Assembly: GCF_036323735.1 (NCBI RefSeq)
Contig: NC_086024.1
Span: 72,442,924 to 72,506,923, forward strand
Reading direction: 5' to 3'
From: Rattus norvegicus
Lineage: Eukaryota; Chordata; Mammalia; Rodentia; Muridae
DNA length: 64,000 nt
The position numbers were made by a program, and so were the translations under genes. Shown one piece after another: positions 12,621 through 24,108 of the stretch; position 1 is the first letter of the stretch, and every line of letters starts with the position of its first letter. The notes under the pieces were generated by a model, which was not told where the DNA came from, made no database searches, and saw nothing but the letters and a program-made list of their open reading frames with translations.

Positions 12621-13054
12621 ATGCTAAGCATGCAGATGAATCTAATATCCACGTCCTATAAGGTAAGCTGAAATTTCTAGTTTCTGTTTCCAGTGAATCT
12701 TCAGTTGCACGGACTTGTGAAGAGAAAACAAAAATCAAGTCAAGCAGTCAATTGCTTTGGGTTTCCTTTCGAATGATGCTTGGTACTGTATGTCTTTTTT
12801 GACTTCTCCAGTATTGTTCCTTGAATGCTTTATAACTTGCCATTTTTTGCCATTTCCTTGTCATTGAACCGTTTCCCATAATCTAAAATCTACAGTTCTC
12901 ATAGTGACTCCCTGAGGGCTCAGGATGCACCATTGACATGCGCATGTATGAATCTGCTTTAGTTTTGTGAGGCCCCTTTCTACCATTCCACAACACAGAT
13001 TTAAAAAAAAATCTTGTTCTGATTTTAATCATTTCAAATTCCTCACATAGATTT

Positions 13055-13235
13055 GTATCTGTCAGGATAAAGTAAAAAACTCAGTGGACAACAGATGCTG
13101 GCAAGGATGTGGAGAAAAATGAACACTCCTGCATTCTTTGTCAGATTGCAAGCTTGTACAACCACTCTGGAAATCAGTCTGGAGGTTCCTCAGAAAATTG
13201 GACATTGTACCACCTGAGGACCCAGCTATATGAAA
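13055..13235 (+). pseudogene. L1 ORF2 C-terminal fragment
   Basis: This is a short plus-strand match to the cysteine-rich C-terminal coding part of rodent L1 ORF2: 'acagatgctggcaaggatgt', 'ggagaaaaatgaacactcct', 'tggaaatcagtctggaggtt', 'cctcagaaaattggacattg'. It is collinear with 19,578-19,720. It is truncated at both ends, with the match lost after 'cacctgaggacccagctata'. No frame survives beyond a few tens of codons and no poly(A) tail or TSD is visible. It is an internal remnant, so either an old insertion cut by later deletion or one with an eroded 3' end. Confidence 0.8.
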
Positions 13236-13504
13236 GATAAGAAATTAAGTTTAGTACTCTGTATCACAAATATTACTTTGTGATATAGTTAATGCTATGT
13301 TTTTAGCTTCATTATACTGTTGCCTTCAGAGTAGTAAAGATATCTCATGTTCAAACACTGGAAAAATTAATATTTTAAAAATACGCTATCCAAATTAATT
13401 ATAGATGCTATATAATTTGTATCATATTTTCAATACAGTTTTTAAAGAAATAGAAAACAAAAACCATAAAACTTACATGATATAAATAAAACTTAAATAA
13501 TCAT

Positions 13505-13545
13505 TTTTAAAGATACATACATATATATACATATATATTTGGAAA
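13505..13545. repeat. (TACA)/(TA)-rich simple repeat
   Basis: A short imperfect purine-pyrimidine alternating run in AT-rich DNA. Confidence 0.6.
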
Positions 13546-13989
13546 TTTTTTTGGAAAGAATTAAATCACTTCTCCCTACCCTTATTTACTTCAACACTCC
13601 CCAACTACTTTCCTTAAACCTTTCCTGAATCTTCCAAGTTGCTAGCCTATTCTTTAATTATGTTTAGATATATATGTATGTTAACATACAAATACGTATA
13701 AATACATTGTCCTGAATCCATTTTTGTTCTCTGTTTGTATGTAATTTTGGGGCTGATAACTTTGTATTGTACAATCAACAAGAGGATCATCAGGGTTGAG
13801 ACCAGTTCTCCTCCACCAAGCAGTCAATAATTTCCTGTTGATCAACTGATGTAATCTTGATAATGAAGAATTGGTAAGTATTGTCAAAGTGGGTAAAGAG
13901 AACTCTTATGAATGGCTAGGAAAAGGAAAAATGTTCTTTAGTCATTATAAAAAGAGTATGGAATTTCCTAATATTTTAAAATACAAACA

Positions 13990-14545
13990 TTAGGTGTAAT
14001 ACATAGCCTAGCAATCCCATTACAAGCTATGTAGCCTAAGCATCTGATTCAGTATGGTTAAGGGATCCTTGCATCTCCATGTCCACTGCACTGTTCATGG
14101 CTAAGGTATGGAAACCATCTAGACACTGTGGAAAAGAAACTCATTGGAACTGTATGTTGCCTACAGAGAGAAGAAAATTCTGCCATTGCAATAAGATGGA
14201 TGGATCTGCAGGACTGTGTGAAGAAATCCAAATGCAGGAAGACAAAGACTGTATGATCTCATTTGCAAGCTCCAAAGCAAAACTCAAAGAAGCCAACAGA
14301 AGAAGGGAAGAGCTGGCAGGACCGTGAGGTGGAGGGAATGAGGTGGCACTGACCAAAGAGGACTCACAGACTTCCAGTAAAAAGGACAGTAAGTTCTGGA
14401 GCAGTAATGCACAGGTGATGGTTGTGGTAAAGACTCAGTACTATGTCCTTGACATGTACCCAAGGTAGACGTTCTGTTCTCATCACTCACACAGTGACCA
14501 TGAAGTGGTACATGAGTTAATAATCTTGACCAGTTTCAAGTAGGT
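13990..14545 (+). mobile_element. Ancient L1 (L1M-like) 3' end
   Basis: Diverged but collinear with the 3' end of old mammalian L1s. 'tagcaatcccattac' is followed by 'tggtatggaaaccatctaga', then a 'gacaaagactgtatgatctc' motif with 'atttgcaagctcc', then a G-rich 3' UTR, 'aagttctggagcagtaatgc' and 'gatggttgtggtaaagac'. It covers the last part of ORF2 and the 3' UTR with no intact frame. The 82-codon frame at 14,079-14,327 is chance. Confidence 0.6.
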
Positions 14546-14704
14546 ACAGTTTCTTGACAATATAGGACATATGTCAGCAAAAAGGATCATTTAAAATATT
14601 TAGCTACATTAGTGTTGCCCTCTTCCCTTTTCTGTCCATCCACCCTTCATTGTATTTGTGTGTATATCTACCCATATGTATGCATACATATATATGATAT
14701 AGTT

Positions 14705-14760
14705 TGTGACTCTGGAGCTTAAACCCAGGGAATCACACATGCTTGGCAAGCATAGATTTT
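14705..14760 (-). mobile_element. ID/B4-type SINE remnant
   Basis: 'tctggagcttaaacccaggg' then 'aatcacacatgcttggcaag' matches the minus strand of the ID/B4 tRNA-like region (B box side first). Only one end is recognisable. Confidence 0.5.
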
Positions 14761-15016
14761 TCTAACTTATTTAAGAGTTAGTTACTTTAATTAATATTTC
14801 TCCTTTAAAGATTTCAGCAGTCAGCATTTTACTTAAGAATCATTAAATGATATTTAATAATTATCAAATGCAGATATATTTTAGTGTCACTATTGTATTC
14901 TAGTCTATAACCTTATTTTATTTTGTGCTCAAGTTGGCTTCAACCATCAGAGGAAAACCTTTTTTGGCCTGGTTCTGTGTGTTTTCCACATTTGTCTGTT
15001 ATAAGTTTTATTTTTC

Positions 15017-15150
15017 TTGAGAAAAGTCTTATTATGTAGTCCAGGTTGTCTTGGATTTCAATGTATAGATCAAATCTTGGCTTTGAACTTCCAGAGATCT
15101 GTTTTCCCATCTTCTGATAGCCCAAATGAAAGTTGTGTGCCAACACTCAG
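15017..15150 (-). mobile_element. B1 SINE, degenerate
   Basis: A minus-strand B1 (7SL RNA-derived). On the plus strand it reads 'gtcttattatgtagtccagg', 'ttgtcttggatttcaatgta', 'tagatcaaatcttggctttg', 'aacttccagagatctg' and ends near 'gttgtgtgcc'. It is heavily diverged, so old. Confidence 0.65.
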
Positions 15151-15386
15151 CAGCTCCATTATATATTGGAGCACTGTTCCTCATCATAATATGGTTTTTA
15201 GATTGATTTTGTACATTTTCTGATCCTCTCTTGGTTTCTATGTAGCAAATAATGCTTTGAAATCAAGACTGGGTTGCAGTAGTACTCATTACTAATATGT
15301 CACGACTCCTAGACACTTTCCACAAACTGAGCTTTGATATGTGCATAAGAAATTATGTGCTCTCTCTTCTGCTCTTCTTCTCTTCT

Positions 15387-15387
<1 letters not shown>

Positions 15388-15459
<72 letters not shown>
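15388..15459. repeat. (CT)n microsatellite
   Basis: About 72 bp of uninterrupted CT dinucleotides, preceded by imperfect CT/CTT and followed by 'ccctctcc'. The glutamate/arginine and serine/leucine frames read through it are artefacts. Confidence 0.97.
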
Positions 15460-15462
<3 letters not shown>

Positions 15463-16945
15463 TCCTGGCTTGACACGATAAAAAAAGAAATTATGTGGAT
15501 AAGACATCGTGTTTATTCTTTCAACCCCAAAACCTACATTCAGTGATTTGCTCTGTTTGTGTTGCTCTGTCTTCACAGTGAAAACCTAGGCTCAAAACCT
15601 ACCTCATTTGTTCAATCTCCTATATCTCCCCATCAAAGAAACCTTGAGGATTCATTAACAGTTGTTTATCTTCCATGGGTTGAGGGGAAATTGCTGTGTT
15701 CAAATGTCACTTTATAATATTAGTTGTTGCATGTCCCCATCACCACATTTTTCATTTTTAATAGAAAGTACAGTTGTCTTTATTGTTTTTATTTACATTA
15801 AGCTTTAAATGCTTTTCCCCATTATTCTAAAATATTGACTTAAAGTATTGAATATGTGGAATATTTCTAGACTAAAACAAATTGGATAGACTTTGTGGAC
15901 AATACTGCTTTGACTCATAGCCTTCCCATTTGATCGCCTTCTACAATGCACATAGGTGGCTCATCTTAATGTTATCTGGTTTGAATTTCCTCTCTCTTTA
16001 AAAGCACAGCACAATTTAATACCCTTTGTTCATATTATGTGCACTCTGTTAATCTCTGAAATATTACTTTCACCCGTGTGTTTTTTTTTTCTGACTTGCC
16101 CTGAGGATGTTTGTCACTCTTGGAAGGTACAAACCTGTCTACTCTTTGTTCCATTTATATTTTGTGATAGTAGTGTCTCCTGTTTTTTTCCCTTTCCTTC
16201 CCCATGTTTTACTATATACTGTTGCCCTACAGGTCACTGAGGCTCTGTCCCTTATTGGATTTTAGACCTCTTTGTTTTTAATCTGATGTTTGAGTAGTTT
16301 GTACCATAGTATTTATTTCATCTAATTCATCCCTTCATATTTAAAATTTTCTATTTCTATTATCTACTTTTATATTTTCCTCATCACAGTTATGTTACTT
16401 TTTAGTTTTGGTTATCATTATAGCTTTTTAAAAATAATTTTAGACTTTTAGTATGTGTTAATTTCCTTACTGTTGTCATTGGTAAATTGTTTGGACTGAC
16501 ATATTTGTTCCTGGAAAATGTAGTATTTGATTGAAGGCTGGACACTATAAATTTTCGGCTGCCTAGAGTTGAAAATTTTCTCCTTCCTTGAAAATGTGTT
16601 GGAATTATTCACACAGATGGTTAAATTACTTGTAATTCAGTTTTGCCTACTAATGGCATTCCTTGATGTTAGGGTAGGTGGAGAATGTCTTTCTTTCAGT
16701 TTGTCCCATGGGCTGTTTCCACAGATGATACAGAGTACAGTGAGGAGCCTGCTCTTTAGCTTATGGCTGTCTGGACTTCTTAAAGCCCTGTGTGAGTACG
16801 GGATAGAACTCAGTGTACATCTTTCTTTCCTTTTGACTGCATACTCTACAGCACAACAGATGCCAACAACCAGCTCAGAGACAAGTTTGAATATTTATGC
16901 ATATGCGGTTTGCTTTTCTTCAGTCTTCCTTACAAGATGTCAGTC
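15460..16945. other. AT-rich stretch, possible ancient repeat
   Basis: No gene recognised. The part near 16,500-16,860 ('tgattgaaggctggacact', 'ttaaattacttgtaattcag') resembles an old mammalian interspersed repeat that I cannot name. The 143-codon frame at 16,569-17,000 runs into a SINE and shows no domain. Confidence 0.4.
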
Positions 16946-17135
16946 ACATATAGCTCAGTTGGGACAGTGCTTGCCTAACCTGCATGAAAACTGGATGTGA
17001 TGGCATGTACCTGTAATCCCAGCACCCAGAAAGTGGAGATATGAGGATACAAAGTTCAAGTTCATTTTGGTTACATTTTAAGTCCAAGACTACCCTGGGA
17101 TACAAGACTCTAATGAACAAACAAAAAACTCACAA
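16946..17135 (+). mobile_element. B4 (ID-B1 composite) SINE
   Basis: An ID-like head ('tagctcagttgggacagtgc', 'ttgcctaacctgcatgaaaa') is joined to a B1-like body ('tggatgtgatggcatgtacc', 'tgtaatcccagcacccagaa', 'agttcaagttcattttggtt', 'tgggatacaagactct') with an A-rich end. That order defines B4. Confidence 0.8.
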
Positions 17136-17599
17136 CTGCACCACAGACACTCTGAGCCCTGTCTGTCTCTATTTTGAAGTGCTGAGCTGCATTTGATCCA
17201 ACTACCATCAAAGGAGGGCCTAGAGCTTTTCCGTATAGAAATTCAGCTTAAATATGAACTCACCTATTTCTTCTTCCTCTCTTAGTGATTGATCAGGGTG
17301 ATATAGAAATTGTTATAATAATGTACAAAAGTATTTTATATTATTCTTCTTGGCTTTTATGAGTGGAGAAGTCTTGATCCAGCCTCCATCATGACAGAAT
17401 CATATACTTCTTAATTTGCCTGACTTCTAGAATAATCATTCTTTTGTTCATATACTTTCCTAAATCTCAACAGCTCACATCTCATTTTATTTCCATCTGT
17501 TGCTTTGCCCTCTATTCTTTGAGTTTTGTTTCCCCCCCTTTTCCTGAGACTTCCTATAAAAGAACTACTTAACCATTTAAAGAATATTTAAATTCTTTT

Positions 17600-17757
17600 T
17601 GTTGTTTGTTTGTTTGTTTTTTTTTTTCAAGACATGGTTTCTCTGTGTAGCCTTGGCTGTTCTGGAATTTGCTCTGTAGACCAGGATGGCCTTGAATTCA
17701 GAGACGTACCTAGCTCTGCCCCTCATGTGCTGGGATTAGAGGTGTGCACAGCCAATA
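17600..17757 (-). mobile_element. B1 SINE
   Basis: Minus-strand B1. The T-rich side (TTTG and T run) is followed by 'caagacatggtttctctgtg', 'tagccttggctgttctggaa', 'ctctgtagaccaggatggcc', 'ttgaattcagagacgtacct' and 'gtgctgggattagaggtgtg'. Better preserved than the other B1 copies in the window. Confidence 0.9.
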
Positions 17758-18714
17758 GCCATTTTACTATTTAAAGAATTCATGCTGAAAATTTTATTAT
17801 TTTATTTTCACTGCGATAATAATTTTGTTCTAATTATCATTCTCTTTACCCAAAATGAATAGTGTACTATTTAGAGGCCTATTTTTCAAAAGATTTTTAT
17901 TAAAGACAAAACTCACTCAAATACTGTCAGCTTGCTGGTCTTTACAGTACAACTCTTCACTTAAGCATCACAGAAAGGTAAGTGTAGGACGTGAGTGGAT
18001 TATGCTACCTTACGCATGTTCTTGAACACCGTTCACACACTCAGAGTGAAATTACCTCAGATTTTGTACTGACTTTAAAATCAAAGCTGTGGACCTCAAA
18101 TTTTACATACCTCTTCCAGATGGAAGATTTTACACACACTGGAACACGGTTAGATTCAGTGTTTCCAATGCTTTGTCTTTCTGTCTTTGCTGAAATTTTT
18201 CATTGCTTTTAGTTTTGCATTTTCAAATTTATAGAAATTTAATCTATTTAGAAGTTATATCCTGTAACTTTTGTTTTCACCCAAGTTGAAATTCTGACCT
18301 TTTTCTTTCTTATTGATATCCAATTATTTTTAAGGAGAGAGGTGCAAAATCTTGACTTCTGAAGGAGACAATAGGAGGAAAAAGAAGGATACAGGGGAGA
18401 GAGATGTTTTTAGTATTGCAGTGAAAAGTGCAATCTGGAAATCACTGGAGTATATATCTCAAATACACTATGTAGATCAGTGGTACAGGATTAAAATGAT
18501 GGGCTCAGGGATTTCAGATGGAGGCCCACAATCATTTCCACAGTCAGTGTCGGCACATTGTCAAAAATGGGGTGAGTATAAGTGATGGTGCTTGAATGGA
18601 AACAGAAGTGTCAGAATACAATGATTGCTCAGAAAATGAGAAGCTACAGAGGGCAGGATTCCAGATAAGTCAATGAAGTAAGAATCATGTAGCTATGCCA
18701 ACACCAAGGAGACC
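17758..18714. other. Stretch with nothing firmly recognised
   Basis: No gene. The stretch 18,350-18,410 shares 'aaagaaggatacagggga' with 18,800-18,830 of the following segment, so part of it may be a partial duplicate of that repeat. Confidence 0.45.
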
Positions 18715-19195
18715 TTGGAGCTGAGACATTTACAGTTGGTCTTTTACTATTTTGTGAGTTCTTCTTTTTTCCGCTCTTCATCCTCCCAGTTTCACCCCAT
18801 ATCACTAGATAGGAGAAAAAGAAGGATACAGGGAGAGAGGTATAGAGATTTATGAATCTAATTACTCTTTGTTTTCTCTTTGACTATGACTACTGACAGA
18901 TTGGAGCTGCCCTCTCATCCTCCCCACCCCAAATCTACCACCAACAATCACCCACACGCTGCCTCTCAGGGCTATAACATAACCTCTGAAGTATTCCTGG
19001 AATTTGAAATATCACACAATCATAGAAACTATCTGAAACTGACAAAACTATGCCTCTGCCAGTGTATGAAGCAAATCATCAGGTGCTTTGAAACATCCCC
19101 TCCTCCCTACATCTGGAATTAAGATGAAAACATATTCTTATAATATTATTGTTTTTTTAAGAAACCAAAATTCCAGAATTGTCACTACAGAAATC
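18715..19195 (+). repeat. Dispersed segment, copy B (unnamed)
   Basis: Homologous and collinear with 8,485-9,130 (copy A). Like copy A it ends in 'aagaaaccaaaattccag' and 'attgtcactaca', but the match is cut at about 19,195 where rat L1 3' UTR sequence begins. No coding capacity. The family is unknown to me. Confidence 0.6.
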
Positions 19196-19204
19196 TTCTG
19201 GAAT

Positions 19205-19335
19205 TCTTGGGGGGAGGGCGGCAATGGGGGGAGGATTGGGAGGGGAGCACCCCTATAGCAGGGGAGGGGGAGAGGTTAGGGGGATGTTGGCATGGAAACT
19301 GGGAAAGGGAATAACATTTGAAATGTAAATAAGAT
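19205..19335 (+). mobile_element. Rat L1 3' UTR end fused upstream of ORF2 sequence
   Basis: Starts with the G-rich tract 'ggggggagggcggcaatggg' and runs to 'gggaataacatttgaaatgt', the last part of the rat L1 3' UTR. Instead of a poly(A) tail it continues at about 19,336 into ORF2 coding sequence ('atatccaaaatatacaaaga'). The 3' UTR end therefore lies directly upstream of ORF2 C-terminal sequence, the reverse of normal order. It may be a template-switch chimera or two L1 insertions joined by deletion. Confidence 0.8.
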
Positions 19336-19901
19336 ATCCAAAATATACAAAGAACTCAAGAAGTTAGACCTCAGGGAGACAAATAACCCTATTAAAAATG
19401 GGGTTCAGAGCTAAACAAAGGATTCACAGCTGAGGAATGCCGAATGACTGAGAAACACCTAAAGAAATGTTCAACATCTTTAGTCATAACGGAAATGCAA
19501 ATCAAAACAACCCTGAGATTTCACCTCAGTACCAGTACTTAGTACCAGTGAGAATGGCTAAGATCAATAACTCAGGTGACAGCAAATGCTGGCGAGGATG
19601 TGGAGAAAGAGGAACACTCCTCCATTGTTGGTAGGATTGCAGACTGGTACAACCATTCTGGAAATCAGTCTGGAGGTTCCTCGGAAAATTGGACATTGAA
19701 CTACCTGAGGATCCAGCTATACCTCTCTTGGGCATATACCCAAAAGATGCCCCAACATATAAAAAAGACACGTGCTCCACTATGTTCATCGCAGCCTTTT
19801 TTATAATAGCCAGAAGCTGGAAAGAACCCAGATGCCCTTCAACAGAGGAATGGATACAGAAAATGTGGTACATCTGCACAATGGAATATTACTCAGCTAT
19901 C

Positions 19902-19917
19902 AAAAACAATGACTTTA
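19902..19917. repeat. Target-site duplication, left copy (nested L1)
   Basis: The 16-bp 'aaaaacaatgacttta' is repeated at 20,167-20,182 and flanks the nested L1 3' end. Confidence 0.9.
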
Positions 19918-20166
19918 CATGGACTGACCCTGGACTCTGACCCCATAGGTAGCAATGAATATCCTAGTAAGAGCACCAGTGGAAGGGGAAGCCCTGGGTC
20001 CTGCTAAGACCCAGTGAACTAGTCTATGGGGGGAGGGCGGCAATGGGGGGAGGGTTGGGAGGGGAACACCCATAAGGAAGGGGAGGGGGGAGGGGGATGT
20101 TTGCCCGGAAACCGGGAAAGGGAATAACACTCGAAATGTATATAAGAAATACTCAAGTTAATAAAA
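19918..20166 (+). mobile_element. Nested, strongly 5'-truncated L1 (3' UTR only)
   Basis: About 250 bp of rat L1 3' UTR ('catggactgaccctggactc', 'gtggaaggggaagccctggg', G-rich tract 20,030-20,100, 'ctcgaaatgtatataagaaa', tail) lies between perfect 16-bp TSDs within the ORF2 frame of the surrounding L1. It is a textbook truncated insertion, younger than its host. Confidence 0.92.
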
Positions 20167-20182
20167 AAAAACAATGACTTTA
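20167..20182. repeat. Target-site duplication, right copy (nested L1)
   Basis: Matches 19,902-19,917. The host ORF2 sequence resumes at 'tgaaattcataggcaaatgg'. Confidence 0.9.
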
Positions 20183-23100
20183 TGAAATTCATAGGCAAAT
20201 GGAGGGAGCTGGAAAATATCATCCTGAGTGAGGTAACCCAATCACAGAAAAACACACATGGTATGCACTCATTGATAAGTGGCTATTAGCCCAAATGCTT
20301 GAATTACCCTAGATGCACAGAACACATGAAACTCAAGACAGATGATCAAAATGTGAATGCTTCACTCCTTCTTTAAAAGGGGAACAAGACTACCATTGGC
20401 AGGGAATAGGGAGGCAAAGATTAAAACAGAGGCAGAAGGAACACCCATTCAGAGTCTGCCCCACATGTGGCCCATGCATATACAGCCACCCAATTAGACA
20501 AGATGGATGAAGCAAAGAAGTGCAGGCCGACAGGAACCGGATGTAGATCTCTCCCGAGAGACACAGCCAGAATACAGCAAACACATAGGCGAATGTCAGC
20601 AGCAAACCACTGAACTGAGAATGGGACCCCAGTTGAAGGAATCAGAGAAAGGACTGGAAGAGCTTGAAGGGGCTCAAGATCCCGTATGAACAACAATGCC
20701 AACCAACCAGAGCTTCCAGGGACTAAGACACTACCCAAAGACTATACGTGGACTGACCCTGGACTCTAACCTCATAGGTAGCAATGAATAGCCTAGTAAG
20801 AGCACCAGTGGAAGGGGAAGCCCTTGGTGCTGCTAACACTGAACCCCCAGTGAACATGATTGTTGGGGGGAGGGCGGTAATGGGGGGAGGATGGGGAGCG
20901 GAACACCCATATAGAAGGGGATGGGGAGGGGTTAGGGGGATGTTGGCCCAGAAACCGGGAAAGGGAATAACATTCGAAATGTAAATAAGAAATACTCAAG
21001 TTAATAAAAAAAATAAAAAGAAATGTAAATAAGAAATACCCCATTTAATAAAGATGGAAAATAAAACATTTGTAAGCTATCTGAACAACAACTGAATTAA
21101 AGAAACACAAAAGCTGGTTTTAGTTATTAAAAAAAAAAGAGTAAGATCCAGCAGGCATTCTATTAGTGGGAAGCTATCATAGGCCTCTCTGCATTAATAC
21201 AGAGCTGATGCTCTGGGAAACTATATTTTGTTAAGAGTGAGACATGGAGCCTTCAAAAAGTTCATCTATGCCCACAGTGAGTAAAAATTTTTGAAAGAAC
21301 TTTTGAATTTAACCTTTTAGTAGATACCAATCCTCCTCTGTGAATCAAAATGTTCATAGTCAAAAGTCAATATGATTGCTTGATGGTACAACTCCCAAAT
21401 TTTTATTATCATGTAATATTTTTAACTTTATGAATTGCTATGGGAAGATTATTTGAAGCACAAGACAAGAACAACTTAACCAGGATAGATCTTTTAAGAT
21501 TTTTATCAACACCCAAAGGAACACCAAGTAAAATATAAAATTCTGGAAGATGTGTGCCCATTATTTAGGAGATCAAACACTCCTAAAAGAAAGGAACAAA
21601 ACATTACAGCTTAAACTTTAGAAGGTTCGCGAAGGTCTGTAATTTCAGCGTGACTCCATAATAACAGTACTTTACAGGACGAGTTTACAGCTCCCATTAG
21701 CAACATGAAGGGAGAATGCAAGCGGTCTCCTAAGAGATGACATTGAATGAATTTGTTTTACTGAGTTCAAGTTTTATATTTATTCATTTTTAATGTGTCG
21801 ATTTTCATAGAGAAATATAATGAAATAAAACATCATGGGAGATATTAGGCCTATTATAGCAATACAACAAAGCAGGATGCTTAATGCAAAATAGTGGGAG
21901 AGATGCTTCGAAGCTGAGCAAGCATACAGTATGAGCCCACATGCCATGAGAAGTTAACGAGCGGGGAAGGAAAAGTGGTGGTGGGGTCAGAGCGTTTATT
22001 CCTGCTTGATAGTGGCATTCGCGCACTGAGAAAACTAGAGAGCAGCCCCCACACTTCCAGAGTGAGTCAGTTTTATGTCTCAAGCTGATTATAAACCATT
22101 CAAAGGAGACAGCCTCCCACAGCTGACTTTAGCTGTGATTAGAATAGAGGATGGTGGTTTACTTGGTTTTGCCATATGGCCTTGAAAGCCTTAAAGCCCG
22201 ATCGATCATCAGGTAAACCTGAAGCTTCTCCAGAACCAAAAGAAAAAAAGTAAAAGAAAAAAGAAAAGAAAAGGTAGTTTCCAAGGAAGTTTTCACATAT
22301 ATGTTGTGGAAGTGAGCTCACCAGCTAAGCCAACGACATGGATGTAAGTCACACTCAACATGTGGCACATGTGCTGCCATTTTGTAAGCGAGGAGGCTTC
22401 ATAATAATGATCTACTTTTTCTCCTTTACAAGAGAAAGGAATAACAGGTACTAAACTTTGGTGACACTTTTCTGTATGAATTCCCAGTTTTCTCAAAGAA
22501 TTAGGAATTTCGTCAAATAACATACATTCAGGACTTCTCTATGAGGGGAGATCCTTTCCAGTTAATGGCATAACCCTTGATGACAACATTCTAAGCAGAG
22601 ATGCTTTAAATGGCTGTGATGGAAGGCTTGGAAAGAAAAGCATTTCTCCACTCACACTTGTAAATGTGGAAACCAAATCAAAAAGGCATGCAACCTGAAA
22701 GTTATAGAGCAACATCGAAAAGGAAATTAGAAAATGTGAAGATGTGGTTCATGTACATTGTGTGACCTAAATTTTCACAGCATCTTCACAGCATTGCTTA
22801 CAATGGCACACGTTTTAAAAGTAAACAGAATTATTAAGACTCCAGAGAGGCTTACATACCACTAACTTTAGAGTTCTGGCATCTACAACATACAGAGTCA
22901 CTGCTCATTTTTCTTAATTATTAAGGTTATGGAAAATTAAACTTATTTTCCATGCAAAGAAAAATGTGACAATGGCCCATTCTATCCACTCCCCCAATGT
23001 AAAACAAATAAAGCATATAATTAATACAGGAAAGCAATCCAGGATCTATGTAAGTGGCACTACACATTTTTTAAATGTCCTTCAAACTAAAGGTTTATAA

Positions 23101-24075
23101 TGAGTGAGACAAGAAATTATAATTCACTCTATCAAAAAATCTGAAGAGGGAGGGAATATTTTTGCTATGCACAAGCTGAATCAAGTTAATGAGGCATCTA
23201 ACATTGCAAAAAGAACGTTGTCTATAAATAAATTCAGTCTGATTGGGATGTATTAGTTGTCTGATAATATTCTGTAGCCTACAGATGCTTTGGGTGGAAT
23301 GTAGATTTCTCAGAGGAGGCCAGTGAAATTATTCTGGCAAAGTGTCAGGTCATTTCCTATAAATGGCATCAGAATAAAATTTCTTTTTTAATGTAAGACT
23401 TTTTATTCATGATAATATTTTCAAAATAGCAGTTAGTTTAAGATAAAATATGTTCCTCAACCAAAAAGCAACGGAACCTCAGAATGTATCTCCTTACTTA
23501 CCAGTCCAGGTTTTGTCAATGATCCCAATTTCTTCAAGTACTATGGAGGGGTAATTCACCTAGACTGTAGGGGTGTAAAAGCTACTATGTCTAGAAACTA
23601 AGCTGTTCTTATTCTTGAAGGAGACCCTAGGCTAATGTTGATGAAAGGGTTGAAATGTTATTAATTCATTACTAAACACTTGATGTTTTTCATTAGTTAC
23701 TAGATCGTTCTGTATAGTGATATGAATGTAATTCTTCCAATAGATTAAAAGTTTAGGTTCACATAACTTGGTTTTTATTTTTGTTTTTGTTTTTAAATAA
23801 AGCCTAAGAATCTAGATGCAGAATATATTTTATCTTGGCTATTTCTCTTGGCACTCTTGTATTTACATAATTACCAACCTTAGTAGATATGTCTCTTTGA
23901 AAATGTTTTGCATCTAGTTAGTATATATTTACTTTGATTATTTTTATCACAAGCATAGGCTGTATGCATCTTCATTGATAAATAAAACCTCAAAGAATAA
24001 ACTATTAAGTGTAAAGCATGACTTCCCACTCCTACATCCTTGAGGCATCATCCTAAAATTTCCACTAGTAACACG

Positions 24076-24078
<3 letters not shown>

Positions 24079-24107
<29 letters not shown>
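24079..24107. repeat. (TG)n microsatellite
   Basis: 29 bp of uninterrupted TG dinucleotide. Confidence 0.95.

Positions 24108-24108
<1 letters not shown>

Larger units (their letters stand above)
19336..21055 (+). mobile_element. 5'-truncated rat L1: ORF2 C-terminus and 3' UTR
   Basis: Plus-strand L1 sequence from the end of ORF2 to the poly(A) end. ORF2 coding runs from about 19,336 to the stop near 20,290. It includes the Cys/His region (19,578-19,650) and the frame holding 'LRIQLYLSWAYTQK' and 'AAFFIIARSWKEPRCPSTEE' in shifted phase. The 3' UTR follows, with its G-rich tract at 20,866-20,945, and the element ends in 'gttaataaaaaaaataaaaa' plus a short repeat of the tail region. The oligo-A in 'ccctattaaaaatgggg' has 5 A, which shifts frame against the expected six. 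The element is interrupted by a nested L1 end at 19,918-20,166 and fused at its 5' end to a 3' UTR fragment. Confidence 0.85.

Noticed and set aside
15292..15576. 94-codon frame with arginine-glutamate repeats
   Set aside because: Pure translation of the (CT)n microsatellite.
16569..17000. 143-codon plus-strand frame
   Set aside because: No domain, low-complexity hydrophobic content, and it ends inside a B4 SINE.
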